In this document: positions 10,003 to 18,444 of the stretch, one piece after another
Layout: each line of letters begins with the position of its first letter
Position numbering within the stretch: position 1 is the first letter of the stretch
Source of the DNA: Ga0077527 sp038144955
GTDB lineage: Bacteria > Pseudomonadota > Gammaproteobacteria > Burkholderiales > SG8-41
DNA: 46,080 nucleotides
Direction of reading: 5' to 3'
Assembly (NCBI GenBank): GCA_038144955.1
Contig: JAYQOT010000013.1
Location: forward strand, 1 to 46,080
Notes under the pieces: generated by a model
Database searches by the model: none
What the model was told of the DNA's origin: nothing
What the model saw: the letters and a program-made list of their open reading frames with translations, nothing else
Made by a program: the position numbers and the translations under genes

Positions 10003-10986
10003 ATGTCACACATAAATAACAAGACATTGGCGTCGGTCATGCTCGCCATTGCGGGAGCAGCATTCTCGGGAATCGCTGGCGCCCAAGCCTGGCCAACCAA
10101 GCCGCTGAAAATCATCAACCCGTTCCCTGCGGGCGGCGGCACCGATGCCTTCGCCCGCCCGCTCGCGGCCAAGCTCGCTCCGGATCTGGGCAAGCAGGTA
10201 CTGATCGAGAACCTCGGCGGCGCCGGCGGCACGCTGGGCGCCGGCACGGCAGCACGCGCACCGGGAGATGGTTACACCTGGTTCATGGGCGCAGTGCACC
10301 ACACGATTGCAGAGACCCTCTACCGCAAGCTCAATTACAACCTGGTGCGCGATTTTGTTCCGGTGACCGTGGCCGCTTATGTGCCCAACGCGATCGTCGT
10401 TCATCCCTCGCTGCCGGTGAATTCTGTCAAGGACCTGATCGCACTGGAAAAGAAAAATCCGGGCAAGATCAATTACGGCTCAGCCGGCTACGGCACCACG
10501 CATCACATGATCGGCGAACTCTACAATCTGCAGACCGGTTCCAAGCTGGTGCACGTGCCGTTCAAGGGCGCGGGTCCGCTGACACCAGCACTGATTTCGG
10601 GTGAAGTGGACATGGCGTTTGACGGCATGGCCACCGCGGCGCCCTACATCAAGGCCGGCCGCATGCGCGCCCTCGCCGTCACCTCGGCGCAGCGCGCAGA
10701 AGTCCTGCCTGATGTGCCCACCATGCAGGAAGTCGGTTTCAAGGATTTCACGGTGACCACCTGGTACGGGCTGTGGGCGATCAAGGGCACCCCGGCTCCC
10801 GTCATCGACAAGATGTACCAGGCCAACGTGAAAGCGATGGCGCTGCCTGACATGAAGAAGCTGTGGTCGAGCCTGGGCGCCACTGCCGGAGGCCAGTCGC
10901 CGGCGGAATTCGACAAATTCGTCAAATCGGAAATCGCGGCCTGGGGAAAAGTCGTAAAATCCTCGGGTGCAAAAGTCGAAAACTGA
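10003..10986 (+). CDS. Bug-family (TctC) solute-binding protein linked to malonyl-CoA decarboxylase
   Basis: A 327-residue periplasmic binding protein with a signal peptide ending near SGIAGAQA and the family segments WPTKPLKIINPFPAGGGTD, NYGSAGYGTTHHM and VPFKGAGP. The ATG at 10003 is preceded by GGAGGA at 9994-9999; the longer upstream frame is discarded because it lacks a signal peptide. The last 20 bases overlap the GTG start of the malonyl-CoA decarboxylase gene, which suggests coupled translation and a ligand related to malonate or another short dicarboxylate. The ligand is inference. Confidence 0.92.
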   Translation: MSHINNKTLASVMLAIAGAAFSGIAGAQAWPTKPLKIINPFPAGGGTDAFARPLAAKLAPDLGKQVLIENLGGAGGTLGAGTAARAPGDGYTWFMGAVHHTIAETLYRKLNYNLVRDFVPVTVAAYVPNAIVVHPSLPVNSVKDLIALEKKNPGKINYGSAGYGTTHHMIGELYNLQTGSKLVHVPFKGAGPLTPALISGEVDMAFDGMATAAPYIKAGRMRALAVTSAQRAEVLPDVPTMQEVGFKDFTVTTWYGLWAIKGTPAPVIDKMYQANVKAMALPDMKKLWSSLGATAGGQSPAEFDKFVKSEIAAWGKVVKSSGAKVEN

Positions 10987-12295
10987 TCCTGCCGTACAAA
11001 CCGGGGCGGGCAATCTCTTTGCCCGCCTCTGGCAAGGCATAACGGCACGCAGCCGTACGCTGCGCGAACGCCGCCGCCAGCAATGGCTGGTGCAGGCGGC
11101 AGAAACCCTCTACTCGGAACTCGGCGAAGCCTCGGGCGTCTCGATCGCCCGGCGCATGCTCGATCGTTACGCGGCACTGCCGCCCGAAGGCAAGCTCGAT
11201 TTCCTGTTGCTGCTGGCCACCGGGTTTTCCACCAATCCGGAGCAGATCAATTCCGCTATCCGTGCCTACCAGGCCGACCCGGGACCGGTCAACGCGCAGA
11301 AACTGCATCACGCCACAGAATCGCGGCGCCAGGAATTGCTGCGCCGGCTGAATTTCGCGCCCAGCGGTACCGCCGGCCTGCTGCGCATGCGCGAAGACGT
11401 GATGCGCTGGCTGCCCGAACATCCGGAACTCGCCGAAGTCGACGCCGATTTCGAGCATCTGTTCCATTCCTGGTTCAACCGCGGCTTCCTGCAACTGAAA
11501 CCGATCGACTGGCACACACCCGCGGTGGTTCTCGAAAAAATCATCCGCTACGAAGCCGTGCACGAGATCACCGGCTGGAACGACCTGCGCCGCCGCCTTG
11601 ATCCGCCCGACCGACGCTGTTTCGCCTTCTTTCACCCGACGCTGGTCGATGAACCGCTGATCTTCGTCGAAGTCGCACTCACCGAGGACATCCCGGACGC
11701 CATCGCGCCGCTGCTCGCCGACGGTCGGCCACCGATCCGCACCGAATCCGCCCGCACCGCCGTGTTTTATTCAATCTCGAACTGCCAGCCCGGGCTCAAG
11801 GGCGTTGCCTTCGGCAACTTCCTGATCAAGCAGGTGGCCGAAGAACTGATGCGCGAACTGCCACGCCTGCGCACCTTCGTCACGCTGTCACCGGTTCCGG
11901 GCTTCGTCTCCTGGCTGAAGCGCCACAAGGCCGATAGCCCCCTGCTGGATAACCTGGCGCGCCAGAACTGGCAGGCGGATAAAACGCTCACTGAACAGAT
12001 GCGTCCGGAACTGCAGTCACTGATCGCCGAATACCTGCTCGAGGCCAAGAACAAGAAGGGGCGTCCCGCCGACCCGGTGGCGCGCTTCCATCTCGGCAAC
12101 GGCGCGGGCATAGAACACATACGCTGGCTCGGCGACGTCTCGGCCAAGGGCCTGGGCAACGGCGCCGGATTCATGGTGAATTACCTCTATGACCTGGAGA
12201 ACGTGGTCGCCAACCACGAGGCACACGTCAAGCACGGCACCATCTTCGCCGCGCATCGGGTCCGCGCGCTGCGGCGCGCACACACCACCGCCTGA
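10967..12295 (+). CDS. Malonyl-CoA decarboxylase
   Basis: A 442-residue enzyme that converts malonyl-CoA to acetyl-CoA and CO2. The N-terminal helical domain runs to about residue 150. The GNAT-like catalytic domain contains SISNCQPGLKGVAFGNFLIK, TLSPVPGF with Ser308, and FHLGNGA with His375, matching the Ser-His pair of the family. The start is GTG at 10967 inside the end of the Bug gene, with no strong Shine-Dalgarno sequence, so coupling to upstream translation is likely. No malonyl-CoA synthetase gene is nearby. The stop is six bases from that of the convergent dehydratase, with no terminator between them. Confidence 0.95.
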   Translation: MQKSKTDPAVQTGAGNLFARLWQGITARSRTLRERRRQQWLVQAAETLYSELGEASGVSIARRMLDRYAALPPEGKLDFLLLLATGFSTNPEQINSAIRAYQADPGPVNAQKLHHATESRRQELLRRLNFAPSGTAGLLRMREDVMRWLPEHPELAEVDADFEHLFHSWFNRGFLQLKPIDWHTPAVVLEKIIRYEAVHEITGWNDLRRRLDPPDRRCFAFFHPTLVDEPLIFVEVALTEDIPDAIAPLLADGRPPIRTESARTAVFYSISNCQPGLKGVAFGNFLIKQVAEELMRELPRLRTFVTLSPVPGFVSWLKRHKADSPLLDNLARQNWQADKTLTEQMRPELQSLIAEYLLEAKNKKGRPADPVARFHLGNGAGIEHIRWLGDVSAKGLGNGAGFMVNYLYDLENVVANHEAHVKHGTIFAAHRVRALRRAHTTA

Positions 12296-12301
12296 CTATT
12301 G

Positions 12302-14038
12302 CTAGCGGCGGCGTGGCGCCTGCGCCTTGATCGCCGACTGCAGGAACGAAAAATCGCAGCCCTCGTCGGCCTGCGTGATCTGCTCCATGAACAGCTTGCG
12401 GTAACCTCGCGTGTCGTCGGCACGCGACTTGGGTGCCTTCCATTTCTTGCGGCGTGCCGCCAGTTCAGCATCGCTGACCAGCAGTTCGAGTTTGCGCGCC
12501 GGCACGTCGAGACGGATGCGGTCGCCGTTCTGCACCAGCGCCAGCGTGCCGCCGACCGCCGACTCGGGCGTCACGTGCAGCACGATGGCGCCAAACGCGG
12601 TGCCGCTCATCCGCGCATCGGAAATCCGCACCATGTCCTTGACGCCTTTGGCAGCGAGTTTTTTCGGAATCGGCAGGTAACCGGCTTCCGGCATGCCCGG
12701 CGCGCCGATGGGTCCGGCGTTCTTCAGCACCAGGATGTCATCTGGTTTAACGTCGAGCGCGGGATCATCGACCCGCTCCGCCATGTCCGGCAGCGATTCG
12801 AACACCACTGCACGCCCTTCGTGTTTTGTCAGCTTCGGATCCATCGCCGCCTGCTTGATGATCGCTCCGCCGGGCGCAAGGTTGCCGCGCAGCACCGCGA
12901 TGCTGCCGCCGGCGAACACCGGATCCTTGAATTTGCGCACCACCTTCTGGTCCCATGCCGGCGCAGCCGCGGCCAGATCTTCCCCCAGCGTCTTGCCGGT
13001 CACCGTCAGCGCCTTCAGGTTCAGCTGGTGCTTCAGTTCGCGCAGGATCACCGCCAGGCCGCCGGCCTTGTAGAGATCCTCCATGTAGCCCTGACCGGTG
13101 GGCTTGAGGTCGACCAGCACCGGGGTTTCGCGACCCATTTTGTCGAAGGCCTCGAGATCAAGCTTGATGCCCAGTCGCCCTGCCATCGCCGCCAGATGGA
13201 CAATGGCATTGGTCGAGCCGCCCACTGCGAACAGCACGCGCAGCGCATTCTCGAATGCTTCCACCGTCATGATTTTGTCGGGTGTGAGCTTTTCCTTGGC
13301 CATCGCAACCGCACGCGCGCCGCTGGCCTCGGCCTGGCGCAGCCGGTCAGCCATCACTGCCGGCACGCAGGAACCTCCCGGTAACATCATCCCCATCGCC
13401 TCAGTACACAGCGCCATCGTCGACGCCGTACCCATCACCATGCAAGTGCCGGCCGAGGGTGCGAGCTTGTTGTTGATTTCACCGATTTCCTGTTCAGAAA
13501 TTTCAGTGGCGCGGTACTTGCCCCAGAAGCGGCGGCAGTCGGTGCAGGCGCCGAGGCGCTCACCCTTGTGGTCGCCGGTGATCATCGGCCCGGTAACCAG
13601 CATGATCGACGGCACATTCGCGCTCGCGGCACCCATCAGCAGCGCCGGCACGGTCTTGTCGCAGCCGCCGATCAGCACCACCGCGTCGACCGGCTGGCCG
13701 CGCATCATTTCCTCGGTGTCGATGGACATCAGGTTGCGCAGGTACATGCTGGTCGGATGCGCAAACGATTCGTGCAATGTGATTACCGGAAACTCCACTG
13801 GCAGGCCGCCGGCGAGCATCACGCCGCGCTTCACCGCCTCGATCAGCTCCGGCACGTTGCGATGACAGGCATTGAATCCGCTGTAGGTGTTGGTGATGCC
13901 GACGATCGGCCGGTCCAGCGCCTCGTCGGTATAGCCCATCGCCTTGACGAAGGCCTTGCGCAAAAACAGTGAAAAGCCCTCGTCGCCGTAGGCGGTGCGG
14001 CCTTTGCGCATGCCGGTCTTCTGGGATTTCTTGGCCAT
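12302..14038 (-). CDS. IlvD/Edd-family dehydratase, sugar-acid (L-arabinonate-like) type
   Basis: A 578-residue Fe-S dehydratase that removes water from a dihydroxy or sugar acid to give a 2-keto acid. Cluster cysteines are Cys58 (FNACHRNVPEL), Cys126 (GGCDKTVPA) and Cys199 (AGTCMVMGTAST), nearly the numbering of characterised L-arabinonate dehydratases. The CTDCRRFWGKYRA segment and MSGTAFG also point to the sugar-acid branch rather than housekeeping IlvD. It stands alone, convergent to the malonyl-CoA decarboxylase gene. The substrate cannot be fixed from sequence. Confidence 0.9.
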   Translation of the reverse strand: MAKKSQKTGMRKGRTAYGDEGFSLFLRKAFVKAMGYTDEALDRPIVGITNTYSGFNACHRNVPELIEAVKRGVMLAGGLPVEFPVITLHESFAHPTSMYLRNLMSIDTEEMMRGQPVDAVVLIGGCDKTVPALLMGAASANVPSIMLVTGPMITGDHKGERLGACTDCRRFWGKYRATEISEQEIGEINNKLAPSAGTCMVMGTASTMALCTEAMGMMLPGGSCVPAVMADRLRQAEASGARAVAMAKEKLTPDKIMTVEAFENALRVLFAVGGSTNAIVHLAAMAGRLGIKLDLEAFDKMGRETPVLVDLKPTGQGYMEDLYKAGGLAVILRELKHQLNLKALTVTGKTLGEDLAAAAPAWDQKVVRKFKDPVFAGGSIAVLRGNLAPGGAIIKQAAMDPKLTKHEGRAVVFESLPDMAERVDDPALDVKPDDILVLKNAGPIGAPGMPEAGYLPIPKKLAAKGVKDMVRISDARMSGTAFGAIVLHVTPESAVGGTLALVQNGDRIRLDVPARKLELLVSDAELAARRKKWKAPKSRADDTRGYRKLFMEQITQADEGCDFSFLQSAIKAQAPRRR

Positions 14039-14449
14039 TGCGGTGAATTCCTGAACTTTGGAGATTTAGGGAAACCCGGATGTTATCCGGAAACGGTCCC
14101 GGAACCCCGCTTTTGCCGCCAGCGCCGGAGCCCTGGCCGCGCATTGGCAGAGCAGGATCAGGCGCATTACCCGATCGCCCGGAATATCATTAACTCGCCG
14201 GAAATCCCGGGGTTGGCCCGTAAAACAGCCCCGAAACCCCCGTCTTGGGCCTGCCGGATCAAAATTTATGGCCAGCAGGTTGCCCCAAAATTGGGCGCAA
14301 TTTATTGAAATAAAAACATAGAGTTGCTTATTTTGATTAATGTCAAATGGCAGGGCTTTTCACAACAAACTGTGGGGTGCATACTGCACACCACAATAGC
14401 TTGTGGATAAAATTGGCGCCCCGCGCCACAGACCAGGGAAAAAACAGCC
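14039..14449. other. 411-base divergent regulatory region between the dehydratase and nrdJ
   Basis: No gene found. The dehydratase side is GC-rich and holds the inverted repeat CCGGAT-GTT-ATCCGG (14076-14090). A second inverted repeat built on CCCAA/TTGGG spans 14280-14300. From there on the sequence turns AT-rich and leads into the nrdJ promoter and NrdR-like boxes. I searched by eye for a cobalamin riboswitch because nrdJ needs B12, and did not find a B12 box. Confidence 0.5.
14361..14406 (+). promoter_or_regulatory. Tandem NrdR-like boxes around the nrdJ promoter
   Basis: Two CACA-N6-TGTG motifs occur at 14361-14374 and 14392-14405, exactly 31 bases apart (three helical turns). The second sits in a perfect palindrome with arms CCACAA and TTGTGG (14391-14406). 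NrdR, the ATP/dATP-sensing repressor of ribonucleotide reductase genes, is known to bind paired boxes of this shape and spacing. A possible promoter (TTTTCA 14357-14362, CATACT 14380-14385, spacer 17) is interleaved with the boxes, which suits repression. Confidence 0.75.
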
Positions 14450-17338
14450 ATGAACGAATCAGCGCTTGGTGCCGCCGTCACCTCGCTTCCAGAGCAGGAA
14501 ATCAGCCGCGACACGCTTCTCGAAAAATACGCCAAGGGCAAGGAAGCCAGCATCACCGACGTGCGCCGCCGCGTGGCGCATGCGCTGGCCCAGGTCGAGG
14601 CCGAAGACCAGCGCGCGAAATGGGAGAAACGCTTCCTGCAGGCCCAGGAAGAGGGTTTCATCCCTGCCGGACGCATCAACTCCGCCGCCGGCGTGCAACT
14701 GCAGGCCACGCTGATCAACTGTTTCGTGCAACCGGTCGGCGACTCGATTTCCGAAACCGTCGACGGCAAGCCCGGCATCTACATCGCGCTGCAGGAGGCC
14801 GCGGAAACCATGCGCCGCGGCGGCGGCGTGGGCTACGATTTTTCCTCGATCCGCCCGCAGGGCGCCGAGGTCAAGGGCACGCAATCCAACGCCAGCGGCC
14901 CGGTATCGTACATGCGGGTGTTCGACCGTTCCTGCGAAACCGTGGAATCCGCCGGCTCGCGGCGCGGTGCGCAGATGGCGGTGCTGCGCTGCGACCACCC
15001 GGACATCGAGGACTTCATCCACGCCAAGGACAAGGGCGACCTCACCAACTTCAACATCTCGGTCGGCGTCACCGACGGCTTCATGGAAGCCGTGGAAAAG
15101 AACCAGGATGTCGAACTCGTCCACCGCGCCAAGCCCAACGCCCGGCAGTTCGCCAAGGGCGCCTTCCAGCGCGATGACGGCTTGTGGGTGTACCGCAAGG
15201 TACCGGCCCGCGACCTGTGGGACCAGATCATGCGTTCGACCTATGACCACGCCGAACCCGGCGTGCTGTTCATCGACCGCATGAACAAGGACAACAACCT
15301 CAATTACTGCGAAACCATCGAGGCCACCAATCCCTGCGCCGAACAGCCGCTGCCGCCCTACGGCTGCTGCTGCCTGGGCTCGATCAACCTCACCCACTTC
15401 GTGCGCCAGCCGTTTTCGGAACAAGCCGCGTTCGATTTCGAACACTTCGGCCGCGTCTGCGCCGTCGCCACCCGCATGCTCGACAACGTGCTCGACGTCA
15501 CCGCGTGGCCGCTGAAGCAACAGCAGGAAGAAGCCGCGAACAAGCGCCGCGTCGGCCTCGGCTTCACCGGACTGGGCGATGCGCTGATCATGCTGCGCCT
15601 GCGCTACGACAAGCCTGAAGCACGCCAGATGGCGGCCAAAATCTCGGAAGCCATGCGCGATGCCGCCTACCGTGCCTCGGCCGAGCTAGCGCGCGAGAAA
15701 GGCGCGTTTCCGCTGTTCAATGCCGACCTCTACCTGTCGGGCAGCAGCTTCGCCGCGCGCCTGCCGGAAGACATCAAGCAGCTGATCCGCAAGAACGGCA
15801 TCCGCAACAGCCACCTGCTGTCGATCGCCCCCACCGGCACCATCAGCCTGTCCTTCGCCGACAACGCATCGAACGGCATCGAACCGCCGTTCTCCTGGAC
15901 TTACACCCGCAAGAAGCGCATGCCCGACAACACCATGCGCGAATTCGCAGTGGAAGACCATGCCTGGCGCCTCTACCGGGCGCAGGGCGGCAACACCGAA
16001 AAACTGCCGCCGTGGTTTGTCACTGCGCTGGAACTCTCTGCGAGCTCCCATGAGGAAATGGTCGCCGCGGTAGCCCCGTACGTCGACACCAGCATCTCCA
16101 AGACCGTCAACGTACCCGAGGACTATCCCTACGCCGAATTCCAGGACCTCTATTTCCGCGCCTGGAAATCCGGACTCAAGGGCCTCGCCACCTACCGCCC
16201 GAACAACGTGCTCGGTTCGGTGCTTTCGGTCGAGCCGACCACCAAAACCGCCGCAGCTCCCGACCGCGATCTGGCGCCGCAGGACTTCCGCGCCGACGAA
16301 GTCAACCGCCGCATCCGCATCCAGAATCTGCCCGCGCCCGTGCTGGCCAGCCTGCGCTGGCCGGGTCGCCCGTCGATGGCCGCCGGCAATCCGGCCTGGA
16401 CCTACATGATCGAGCATCCGCACGGCGCCTTCGCGGTGTTCATCGGCCATATCGAAAACGAGCACAACCACGCATTCGAAGTGTGGGTCAACGGCAGCGA
16501 GCAGCCGCGCGGCCTCGGCGCCGTCGCCAAGACGCTGTCAATGGACATGCGCGCCGACGATCCGGGCTGGCTCAAGCTCAAGCTCGACACGCTGTCCAAG
16601 ACCGGCAGCGACGATGCCTTCGACATGCCCTTCCCGCCGCACGGCGAAATCAAGCGCATGCCTTCCGTGGTGGCCGCCTTCGCCCAGGTCGTGCGCTGGC
16701 GCGCCGACCACCTGGGTGCGCTGACCTCACCCGGCGCCGCGCTGTTCGGACAATCGGCGACTCCGGTGCTCGACGCGATGTTCGCCACCAAGGAACCCAA
16801 GACCGGCACCGACGGCACGATGTCGTGGTCGGTTGACGTGCTCAACCCGCGCACCGGCGACGACTTCGTGCTCGGCATCAAGGAAATCACCCTGCCCGAC
16901 GGTGTCACCCGCCCCTACTCGATGTGGCTCGCCGGCGAATATCCGCGCGCGCTCGACGGCCTGTGCAAGATCCTCTCGCTCGACATGCGGGTCATGGATC
17001 CGGCGTGGATCGGAATGAAACTCAAGAAACTGCTCGAGTTTCCGGAACCGCTGGGTGACTTCATGGCCTTCGTCCCCGGCGAACGCAAGCAGGCAACTTT
17101 CCCCTCGACCGTGGCCTATGTCGCGCGGTTGATCCTGCATCGCTACGCGATGCTCGGCATCCTCGACGAGAGCGGCGCGCCGCGCACGCAGATGGGCATC
17201 CTCGCCACGCCGGGGCGCAGCACGACCCCGAAAGCCATGAAAGGTGCGCGCTGCCCTGAGTGCGGCAACGCGACGCTGATCCGCAAGGACGGCTGTGACT
17301 GGTGCTCGGCCTGCGGATATACCGGCACCTGCGGCTGA
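14450..17338 (+). CDS. nrdJ: Adenosylcobalamin-dependent (class II) ribonucleotide reductase
   Basis: A 962-residue reductase that makes deoxyribonucleotides using a B12-generated thiyl radical. The first redox cysteine is Cys91 (LINCFVQP) and the radical site is NPCAEQPLPP with Asn294, Cys296 and Glu298, followed by GCCCLGSINL. After the catalytic barrel come two related TSCPD-type repeats (about 615-735 and 775-885); compare KTLSMDMRADDPGWLKLKL with KILSLDMRVMDPAWIGMKL. The tail is a cysteine-rich ribbon with Cys935, 938, 949, 952, 955 and 961, thought to shuttle electrons to the active site. AGGGA lies 11 bases before the ATG. Part of the 3' end is duplicated at 22.26-22.40 kb. Confidence 0.96.
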   Translation: MNESALGAAVTSLPEQEISRDTLLEKYAKGKEASITDVRRRVAHALAQVEAEDQRAKWEKRFLQAQEEGFIPAGRINSAAGVQLQATLINCFVQPVGDSISETVDGKPGIYIALQEAAETMRRGGGVGYDFSSIRPQGAEVKGTQSNASGPVSYMRVFDRSCETVESAGSRRGAQMAVLRCDHPDIEDFIHAKDKGDLTNFNISVGVTDGFMEAVEKNQDVELVHRAKPNARQFAKGAFQRDDGLWVYRKVPARDLWDQIMRSTYDHAEPGVLFIDRMNKDNNLNYCETIEATNPCAEQPLPPYGCCCLGSINLTHFVRQPFSEQAAFDFEHFGRVCAVATRMLDNVLDVTAWPLKQQQEEAANKRRVGLGFTGLGDALIMLRLRYDKPEARQMAAKISEAMRDAAYRASAELAREKGAFPLFNADLYLSGSSFAARLPEDIKQLIRKNGIRNSHLLSIAPTGTISLSFADNASNGIEPPFSWTYTRKKRMPDNTMREFAVEDHAWRLYRAQGGNTEKLPPWFVTALELSASSHEEMVAAVAPYVDTSISKTVNVPEDYPYAEFQDLYFRAWKSGLKGLATYRPNNVLGSVLSVEPTTKTAAAPDRDLAPQDFRADEVNRRIRIQNLPAPVLASLRWPGRPSMAAGNPAWTYMIEHPHGAFAVFIGHIENEHNHAFEVWVNGSEQPRGLGAVAKTLSMDMRADDPGWLKLKLDTLSKTGSDDAFDMPFPPHGEIKRMPSVVAAFAQVVRWRADHLGALTSPGAALFGQSATPVLDAMFATKEPKTGTDGTMSWSVDVLNPRTGDDFVLGIKEITLPDGVTRPYSMWLAGEYPRALDGLCKILSLDMRVMDPAWIGMKLKKLLEFPEPLGDFMAFVPGERKQATFPSTVAYVARLILHRYAMLGILDESGAPRTQMGILATPGRSTTPKAMKGARCPECGNATLIRKDGCDWCSACGYTGTCG

Positions 17339-17388
17339 TACGCTCACCGCAGCAAACAAAAAAGGCCGGGATATCCCGGCCTTTTTTT
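17240..17388 (+). repeat. Direct repeat copy A: 3' end of nrdJ with terminator
   Basis: This stretch (last 32 nrdJ codons, stop, spacer and terminator) recurs in the same orientation at 22257-22398. Over the last 78 coding bases (17261-17338) the copies differ at two positions, both silent (Ala GCG/GCC, Cys TGT/TGC). The spacer after the stop has diverged, and the palindromic terminator core is the same. Confidence 0.9.
17358..17388. terminator. Bidirectional intrinsic terminator between nrdJ and the sulfatase operon
   Basis: A 30-base perfect palindrome: six A, GGCCGGGATATCCCGGCC, then a T-run. It begins 19 bases after the nrdJ stop and about 43 bases after the stop of the convergent Bug gene, so it can serve both. 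Confidence 0.92.
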
Positions 17389-17431
17389 GCGACTGGTTTG
17401 ATCCGTCGGCCGGCAGCGCCGGCGCCTCAGG

Positions 17432-18412
17432 TCAATTCACCTTGATGTTCGCCTCGGCGATGATTTTCTTGTATTTGTCGTACTCGCTTTTCATCAGAGT
17501 ACCAAAAGCGTCAGCAGTGCTGTGCTTGGCGTCCCCTCCTTGGGATGCGAGACGCTCCTTGACGTCCGGCAAAGCCAGAACGCGCTGCAGGTCGGCGTTG
17601 ATTTTCGCAATGATGGCAGGCGGCGTACCGGCAGGCGCCAGCATGCCGAACCACTGTGACGAGTCATACCCCTTGACGCCGACTTCAGCCAGCGTCGGAA
17701 TATCGGGCAGCGAAGAAGTGCGCTCAGCAGTGGTTACGACAATTCCGCGCAGCCGTCCCGCCTTCAAATGCTGCGTCAGCGGCGATACGCCGAGTATTCC
17801 CATGGGAATGTGCCCGCTTACGAGGTCAACGACCGCGGGCGCCGCGCCTTTGTACGGCACGTGCAGCAGGTTGATACCCGCATAACGCTTCAGCCATTCC
17901 CCGGTGAGATGCTGGGTGCTGCCGGTACCGCTGGAACCGTAGCTGAGCCCGCCCTGGGTGCGATTGGACAATGCGACCAGTTCCTTCCAGGTACGCGCCG
18001 GCAGTGATGTATGCACCGTCACCAGGTTGGCATAGAGCGCGGTCAGGGATATGGGCGCAAGCTCGCGAAACGGGTCGTAGGCCATTTTCGGATAAAGCGC
18101 CGCATTCAGCGAAACCTCTGCCGGCGAACATGAGAGCAGCGTGTAACCGTCTTTCGGTGCGCGCACCACCAGTTCGGCCCCGATCATGCCGCTCGCACCG
18201 GGACGATTGTCGATGAGAATCTGCTGTCCCCAGACTTCACCCAGTCGCTGCGCAACAACGCGGGTGGTGAAATCGAGCCCGCCCCCTGCAGAAAACGGCA
18301 CGATGATGCGCACCGGTTTGGTCGGGTAGGTAGCAGCATGCACCCCGCCGATGAAAACCGTGAACAGTGATGCCACAACACCGAAACGAATCAACTTATT
18401 GATTTTAAACAT
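17432..18412 (-). CDS. Bug-family (TctC) solute-binding protein of the first sulfatase operon
   Basis: A 326-residue protein with a signal peptide ending GGVHAA and the family opening YPTKPVRIIVPFSAGGGLDFT, then SYGSSGTGSTQHLTGE and HVPYKGAAPAVVDL. The start is the ATG complementary to 18410-18412, with AGGA about nine bases upstream. It is the last gene of a minus-strand operon with two sulfatases and a ComA-like enzyme, 32 bases after sulfatase 1. It presumably delivers an organosulfur or carboxylate substrate to the periplasmic face of a shared permease; no TctA or TctB gene is in the window. Confidence 0.92.
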   Translation of the reverse strand: MFKINKLIRFGVVASLFTVFIGGVHAATYPTKPVRIIVPFSAGGGLDFTTRVVAQRLGEVWGQQILIDNRPGASGMIGAELVVRAPKDGYTLLSCSPAEVSLNAALYPKMAYDPFRELAPISLTALYANLVTVHTSLPARTWKELVALSNRTQGGLSYGSSGTGSTQHLTGEWLKRYAGINLLHVPYKGAAPAVVDLVSGHIPMGILGVSPLTQHLKAGRLRGIVVTTAERTSSLPDIPTLAEVGVKGYDSSQWFGMLAPAGTPPAIIAKINADLQRVLALPDVKERLASQGGDAKHSTADAFGTLMKSEYDKYKKIIAEANIKVN

Positions 18413-18444
18413 TATTTATTCCTACCGATCGGTGAATATTCCGA

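Noticed and set aside
14039..14449. Cobalamin riboswitch before nrdJ
   Set aside because: Expected for a B12-dependent enzyme, but no B12-box sequence or matching fold could be found by eye; the NrdR-like boxes explain the region better.
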